Source: CALHRB01 sp964473465 (GTDB taxonomy: Bacteria > Bacteroidota > Ignavibacteria > Kapaibacteriales > UBA2268). Taken from it: a stretch of DNA of 64,000 bases. The notes beneath the pieces are model-generated. The model did not search any database. It was not told where the DNA came from and saw nothing but the letters and a program-made list of their open reading frames with translations. Numbering within the stretch: position 1 is the first letter of the stretch; each line of letters begins with the position of its first letter. Both the position numbers and the translations under genes were made by a program. This document shows, in pieces, positions 60,287 through 64,000 of the stretch. The stretch lies in contig CAYYPE010000003.1 of assembly GCA_964473465.1 (NCBI GenBank), positions 206,927 through 270,926 of the forward strand, in the 5' to 3' direction.

Positions 60287-61816
60287 ATGAATTCTTATGA
60301 TTTTATTATAGTTGGCTCTGGATCAGCAGGAGCAATTGTAGCCTCAAGATTAAGTGAAAATCCAGATGCTAAAATCCTTGTATTGGAGGCAGGAGGGAGT
60401 GAGTTTCCGCCAAATGTGCATATTCCATCATTATGGTACACTCAACTTGGTTCTAATGTAGATTGGTGCTATGAAACTATTCCGCAACCAGGTCTCAATG
60501 GAAGAATTGTTCGAGAGCCCCGAGGTAAATTGCCCGGTGGTACTTCCAATCTCCATATAATGATGCATGTTCGTGGACATTCTTCTGATTATGATAATTG
60601 GGCGTATAATGGAGCTATTGGCTGGAGCTACAAAGAATGTCTCCCTTTCTTTAAGAAAATTGAAGATCAGGAGGATGTAACAAGTGAGTGGACAGGTAAA
60701 GGTGGTCCGATGAGAATAATCTGTCCAAGAGATCATAATCCCCATCCAACATCTGTTGCTTTTCTTAATTCTTGCTTTGAAAAAGGTTATCCATACACGG
60801 CAGATTTTAATGGTCCGACAATGGAAGGGGCTGGATGGCACCATGTTTACATTAAAGACGGGGTTAGACAAAGCACTTGGATGGCTTATTTAAAGCCTGC
60901 TACTGAAAAAAATAATAAATTAGTGCTTAGTGTGAATTCGATGGCAACTCGTTTGCTATTTGATGATAAAAAATGTATTGGCGTTGAATATATTCAGAAT
61001 GGAGAAGTAAAAAAAGCCTACGCCGATACAGAAGTTGTTGTTTCCTGCGGCGCAATTGAATCTCCAAAATTATTGATGCTATCGGGTATCGGAAACTCTC
61101 AGGAGATTTCTAATCATAATATACCTGTGATTTCCGATTTACCCGGAGTTGGTGAAAACTTTCATAACCATGTTTTGATTGGTATAATCAGAGCATCAAA
61201 GAAACCAATGCCACCGGGAAATAATAATCTTTCAGAAGCAGCATTATACTGGAAAACAGACCCCCAGCATATTGGACCGGATATGCAGTTTGCCTTTGTT
61301 CATGTTCCTTTTGATATTATCATAGGACAAAACAATCCAAATTCATTCAGTATTCTTCCGGGGGTCGTCAGACAAAAGTCAAAAGGCTGGATTAAATTAA
61401 AAAGTAGTGACCCATTGGAGCATCCTCTGATAAACCCTAATTATTTAGCGGAACCTTATGATGTTGAAACCATGGTTACATGTCTGAAAATGTCAAGAGA
61501 AATTCTATCTGCATCAGCCTTTTCAGAGTGGGCTGGTGAAGAATTACTCCCCGGTCCAGATTTTAAAACCGATGATGATTTAAGAAGATTTTGCAGATTG
61601 AGGGCAGATTCTTACCATCATCAGGCTGGTTCTTGCAAAATGGGTATTGATTCAATGTCTGTTGTCGGTCCTGACCTGAAAGTTTATGGTGTTACAAATC
61701 TAAGAGTTGCCGATGCAAGTGTTATGCCTCTGGTTCAATCTGGAAACTGTAACGCTGGTATTATGATGATAGGCGAAAGATGTGCCGATTTCATAAAAAA
61801 GGATTATAATCTTTAA
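60287..61816 (+). CDS. GMC-family flavin oxidoreductase (choline dehydrogenase-like)
   Basis: The 509-residue FAD enzyme has the N-terminal dinucleotide motif FIIVGSGSAGAIVASRLSE with VLEAGG, the GMC signature PRGKLPGGTSNLHIMMHVRG, SCGAIESPKLLMLSGIG and the catalytic histidine region SYHHQAGSCKMG, followed by LRVADASVMP and GNCNAGIMMIGERCADF. It oxidises an alcohol group to aldehyde or ketone and belongs to the choline/alcohol/aryl-alcohol oxidase group. The usual second histidine or asparagine is in GNCNAG. It is part of the cluster with the MBL and SDR genes. A TAGGAG site lies before the ATG. Confidence 0.92.
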   Translation: MNSYDFIIVGSGSAGAIVASRLSENPDAKILVLEAGGSEFPPNVHIPSLWYTQLGSNVDWCYETIPQPGLNGRIVREPRGKLPGGTSNLHIMMHVRGHSSDYDNWAYNGAIGWSYKECLPFFKKIEDQEDVTSEWTGKGGPMRIICPRDHNPHPTSVAFLNSCFEKGYPYTADFNGPTMEGAGWHHVYIKDGVRQSTWMAYLKPATEKNNKLVLSVNSMATRLLFDDKKCIGVEYIQNGEVKKAYADTEVVVSCGAIESPKLLMLSGIGNSQEISNHNIPVISDLPGVGENFHNHVLIGIIRASKKPMPPGNNNLSEAALYWKTDPQHIGPDMQFAFVHVPFDIIIGQNNPNSFSILPGVVRQKSKGWIKLKSSDPLEHPLINPNYLAEPYDVETMVTCLKMSREILSASAFSEWAGEELLPGPDFKTDDDLRRFCRLRADSYHHQAGSCKMGIDSMSVVGPDLKVYGVTNLRVADASVMPLVQSGNCNAGIMMIGERCADFIKKDYNL

Positions 61817-61836
61817 TTATTAAGCTATAGGTTTTT

Positions 61837-62682
61837 ATGTATATTCCAAAAATTCACCGTCACATGGGCAGATTCATGGTTTTACCAAGAGATCACGTCA
61901 ATGCTTTTATTGTCGAACTAGAAAATTCGGTAGTAATTGTTGATAGTACTCTTGCTTTGTCTAATTCACAGGAGTTACGTCAAAAAGCAGAATCATTAGG
62001 TAAACCCATAGAAGCTGTTCTGGTCACACACGGTCATCCTGACCATTATGCCGGATTAGTATCATTTAAGGACCTACCCCGATTTGGCTCTCAAGGATGT
62101 CTTGAATTTGCCCATAGGGAAGATATTAAAAAATCACCAACTGCCTCACATTATCTTGGTGATGACTGGCCCTCAGAAAGATATTTCCCCAATGAAATAA
62201 TTCCAGATGGCTTTAATATAACATTTGGAGGGATAAAATTTACTTTTAAGGATTTAGGTCCTGCTGAATCCGATAGTGATGGAATGTGGATATTCGAGTC
62301 AGATGGAGTTACTAATGTTTTCATCGGAGATACCGTTGCATTACGATGTCATTGTTTTTTCAGGGATGGACATTATTTCCAATGGCTTGATGTTCTTGAA
62401 AGACTAGAAAAAGAATTTGATTTGAATAAAACAAGATTTTGGTTCGGGCATGGTGAAGTTCCAAGCAGCAAAGAGGTTCTTGAATGGCAAAAAGGCTATC
62501 ATCAAGCATTTCTGGAAGCTGTTAGAAAAATTGAAGATAGAACAATACCAGTGCCCAGATCAATTCAGGAACAAGTTATTGCAGATATGCAAAAATACTT
62601 GCCAACAGAGACTACTTTGTTTCTGTTAGATTATGAAATGGATATCACTTTAGCTGATATGTATAAAAAAGTAACTGTTTAA
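61837..62682 (+). CDS. Metallo-beta-lactamase-fold hydrolase
   Basis: This 281-residue protein has the zinc-binding motif THGHPDHYAG with H65, H67, D69 and H70, and later IGDTVALRCH and WFGHGEVPS, which carry the remaining ligands. The family includes glyoxalase II, lactonases and thioesterases. It starts 20 bases after the GMC gene. In this context it may hydrolyse a lactone, thioester or ester formed by the oxidoreductases; this is inferred. Confidence 0.88.
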   Translation: MYIPKIHRHMGRFMVLPRDHVNAFIVELENSVVIVDSTLALSNSQELRQKAESLGKPIEAVLVTHGHPDHYAGLVSFKDLPRFGSQGCLEFAHREDIKKSPTASHYLGDDWPSERYFPNEIIPDGFNITFGGIKFTFKDLGPAESDSDGMWIFESDGVTNVFIGDTVALRCHCFFRDGHYFQWLDVLERLEKEFDLNKTRFWFGHGEVPSSKEVLEWQKGYHQAFLEAVRKIEDRTIPVPRSIQEQVIADMQKYLPTETTLFLLDYEMDITLADMYKKVTV

Positions 62683-62699
62683 TTTTTTTGGAGAGTATT

Positions 62700-63461
62700 A
62701 TGAGTGGAGTTTCTGGAAAAATTACATTGGTAACCGGTGGAGGTTCCGGTATAGGTAAAGCTACTGCTTTGCTTTTTGGTAAAAATGGTGCAAAAGTAAT
62801 AATTGCCAATAGAACTGTTGAAACAGGTGAAGCTACCGCCAATGAAATCATTGCAAATGGCGGTGAAGCTATTTTCATTCAGGCAGATCTATCAAAAACC
62901 GATAGCATTCAAAATTTGTTCAGAAAAATCATTGACAAATATGGAAGACTTGATGCTGCATTTAACAATGCTGGTATTGCTGGAGCATTAGCAAATACTG
63001 TTGAATGCACTGAAGAAGATTGGGATGTTGCTATGAACATTAATTTGAAGAGTGTTTGGCTTTGTATGAAATATGAAATTGAACAAATGTTGAAGCAGGA
63101 AACTGGTGGGGCGATCGTAAATACTGCTTCAGCCGCAGGACTTGTTGCTTTGCCCGGTGCTGCTGCCTATGCTGTTGCAAAACATGGTGTAGTTGGCTTA
63201 ACTAAAACCGCAGCAATCGAATTTGTTAAAAAGAACATCAGGGTTAATTGTGTTTGTCCATCATTTGTCGGAACACCATTAACAATGGCTGTTAATGCTG
63301 CTTATCCGGAATTCGTTCAGGCTGCATTTGCTCTTCAGCCTATTGGTAGAGTTGGAACACCTGAAGAAATTGCTAATAGTGTCGTTTGGCTTTGTTCTGA
63401 TGAGTCTTCTTTTACAACAGGATGTGCCCTTGCAATTGATGGCGGATATGTAGCTCAGTAA
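62700..63461 (+). CDS. Short-chain dehydrogenase/reductase (classical SDR)
   Basis: The protein of 253 residues is a classical SDR: nucleotide motif TGGGSGIGKAT, NNAGIAG, catalytic serine in NTASAAGLVALPG, tyrosine 157 and lysine 161 in AAAYAVAKHGVVGLTK, and the C-terminal CALAIDGGYVAQ. An arginine after the second strand (IIANRTVE) suggests NADP(H) may be accepted. The ATG at 62700 follows GGAGAG; an upstream TTG at 62688 overlaps that ribosome site. It would reduce a ketone or oxidise an alcohol of the pathway intermediate. Confidence 0.93.
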   Translation: MSGVSGKITLVTGGGSGIGKATALLFGKNGAKVIIANRTVETGEATANEIIANGGEAIFIQADLSKTDSIQNLFRKIIDKYGRLDAAFNNAGIAGALANTVECTEEDWDVAMNINLKSVWLCMKYEIEQMLKQETGGAIVNTASAAGLVALPGAAAYAVAKHGVVGLTKTAAIEFVKKNIRVNCVCPSFVGTPLTMAVNAAYPEFVQAAFALQPIGRVGTPEEIANSVVWLCSDESSFTTGCALAIDGGYVAQ

Positions 63462-63490
63462 TTTTTTTATCTACTAATTTTATTAAATTT

Positions 63491-64000
63491 ATGAACTTAC
63501 AAGGAAAAAAAGTTGGGATCTTGTTGGAAAGTGATTTCTACGAACCCGAAATTTGGTATTATCAGCATAGATTTGCCGAAGAGGGCGTTGAACTTCATTT
63601 TCTAACAAGGCTTTGGGGGCAGCAGGGATTAACCTTCAGAGGACATGAAAATCACCTGAATACAATTTATTGCTGGGAAAGCTTCGAAAATTTGAGCGAT
63701 GAGGAACTTAATTCCTATGCGGCAATAATTGTTCCTTCGGGAATGGTTTCCGATCGTCTCCGTTATACTGAAGACATAAGCAAAATACCTCCTGCCACTG
63801 AGTTTTTGAAGAGAGCCTTTGCTAATCCTAAAATCATTAAAGGGATTATTTGTCATGGCCTTTGGTTGGTTGCACCGGCAACTGAACTTGTCAAAGGTAG
63901 AAATTTGGTCTGTCATCCAAACCTGCATGGTGATGCAATCGCTTATGGAGCTAATTACATCAATGAAGATTTGGTTGTTGATAATGACCTTGTTACAGCA
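63491..64000 (+). CDS. DJ-1/PfpI-family protein (second; 3' end beyond the window)
   Basis: The visible 170 residues start MNLQGKKVGILLESDFYEPE and contain the nucleophile-elbow cysteine 121 in GIICHGLWLVAPATELVKGR, with the CHG triplet typical of PfpI-like members. The beginning strand and the IIVPSGMVSDRLR loop fit the DJ-1/PfpI fold. It differs from the first DJ-1 gene (CYG instead of CHG) and is not a recent copy. It starts 29 bases after the SDR stop and has no ribosome site I can see. The gene continues past base 64000. Confidence 0.85.
   Translation, partial: MNLQGKKVGILLESDFYEPEIWYYQHRFAEEGVELHFLTRLWGQQGLTFRGHENHLNTIYCWESFENLSDEELNSYAAIIVPSGMVSDRLRYTEDISKIPPATEFLKRAFANPKIIKGIICHGLWLVAPATELVKGRNLVCHPNLHGDAIAYGANYINEDLVVDNDLVTA

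Noticed and set aside
60431..60871. 146-codon minus-strand frame inside the GMC oxidoreductase gene
   Set aside because: It is antisense to the GMC signature region and has no supporting features.
1..64000. CRISPR array, insertion sequence, prophage or integrative element
   Set aside because: No regularly spaced direct repeats, transposase, integrase, recombinase or phage structural gene is seen, and gene content is chromosomal throughout.

Overview
The window is about 64 kb of AT-rich bacterial chromosome. It most resembles the Bacteroidota/Ignavibacteriota (FCB) lineage. The reasons are a SusC/SusD outer-membrane pair, a promoter ahead of the MerR gene that fits the Bacteroidota -33/-7 consensus (TTTG-N20-TATTTTTG), many genes without a clear Shine-Dalgarno, an Rrf2-SufBCD locus and carotenoid genes. 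I cannot assign a genus. I see no phage, insertion sequence, CRISPR array, rRNA or tRNA.

Layout. 1-3100 (-): Rrf2 regulator and sufB-sufC-sufD (sufD cut by the window edge), for Fe-S cluster assembly. 3186-4055: a glycosyltransferase. 4223-8966 (+): a MerR-type regulator with an eight-cysteine tail, then an octaheme cytochrome of the tetrathionate-reductase family, a membrane cytochrome b, two YeeE/YedE sulfur-compound permeases (one fused to a rhodanese) and an FmdB-type zinc ribbon. This looks like a sulfur-oxyanion respiration and uptake operon. 9000-10700: a GT-C glycosyltransferase. 10801-15297 (+): a carotenoid operon (desaturase, prenyl synthase, phytoene synthase, hydroxylase, fused lycopene cyclase) expected to give zeaxanthin-type pigment, closed by a hairpin terminator. 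15668-20355: a stand-alone SusC/SusD pair. 20388-32599: mixed housekeeping and acyl-CoA genes, including a DUF885 lipoprotein, an AcuI-like reductase, 3-hydroxyacyl-CoA dehydrogenase, a TPR protein, acyl-CoA carboxylase beta subunit, a STAS protein, MoxR, a P-type ATPase and a RelA/SpoT homologue whose synthetase half looks dead. 32810-36164: an S66 peptidase, a sodium:solute symporter and an isolated nuoJ-nuoK pair. 36328-42941: a TolC/MacA/MacB-type exporter with split ATPase and two permeases. 42946-47188: an RND pump followed by an Old Yellow Enzyme. 47309-49863: a membrane-anchored GH1 glycosidase and a Tat-exported N4-glycosylasparaginase.

50117 to the window end is the most interesting part. 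Sixteen consecutive plus-strand genes encode an AGE-type epimerase, a STAS protein, glycogen debranching enzyme GlgX, a second STAS protein, an RsbW/SpoIIAB-type kinase, a DJ-1/PfpI protein, a ThDP-dependent decarboxylase/lyase, five different SnoaL/NTF2-fold proteins, a GMC oxidoreductase, a metallo-beta-lactamase-fold hydrolase, an SDR and a second DJ-1/PfpI protein (cut by the edge). The first five match, from memory, the cyanobacterial icfG gene neighbourhood (slr1855-slr1861 in Synechocystis), but no PP2C phosphatase is visible here. I propose one system: a partner-switching sensor tied to glycogen breakdown that controls, or is co-expressed with, an uncharacterised small-molecule pathway built from ThDP chemistry, SnoaL-fold enzymes and alcohol/aldehyde redox enzymes. 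The substrate and product are unknown.
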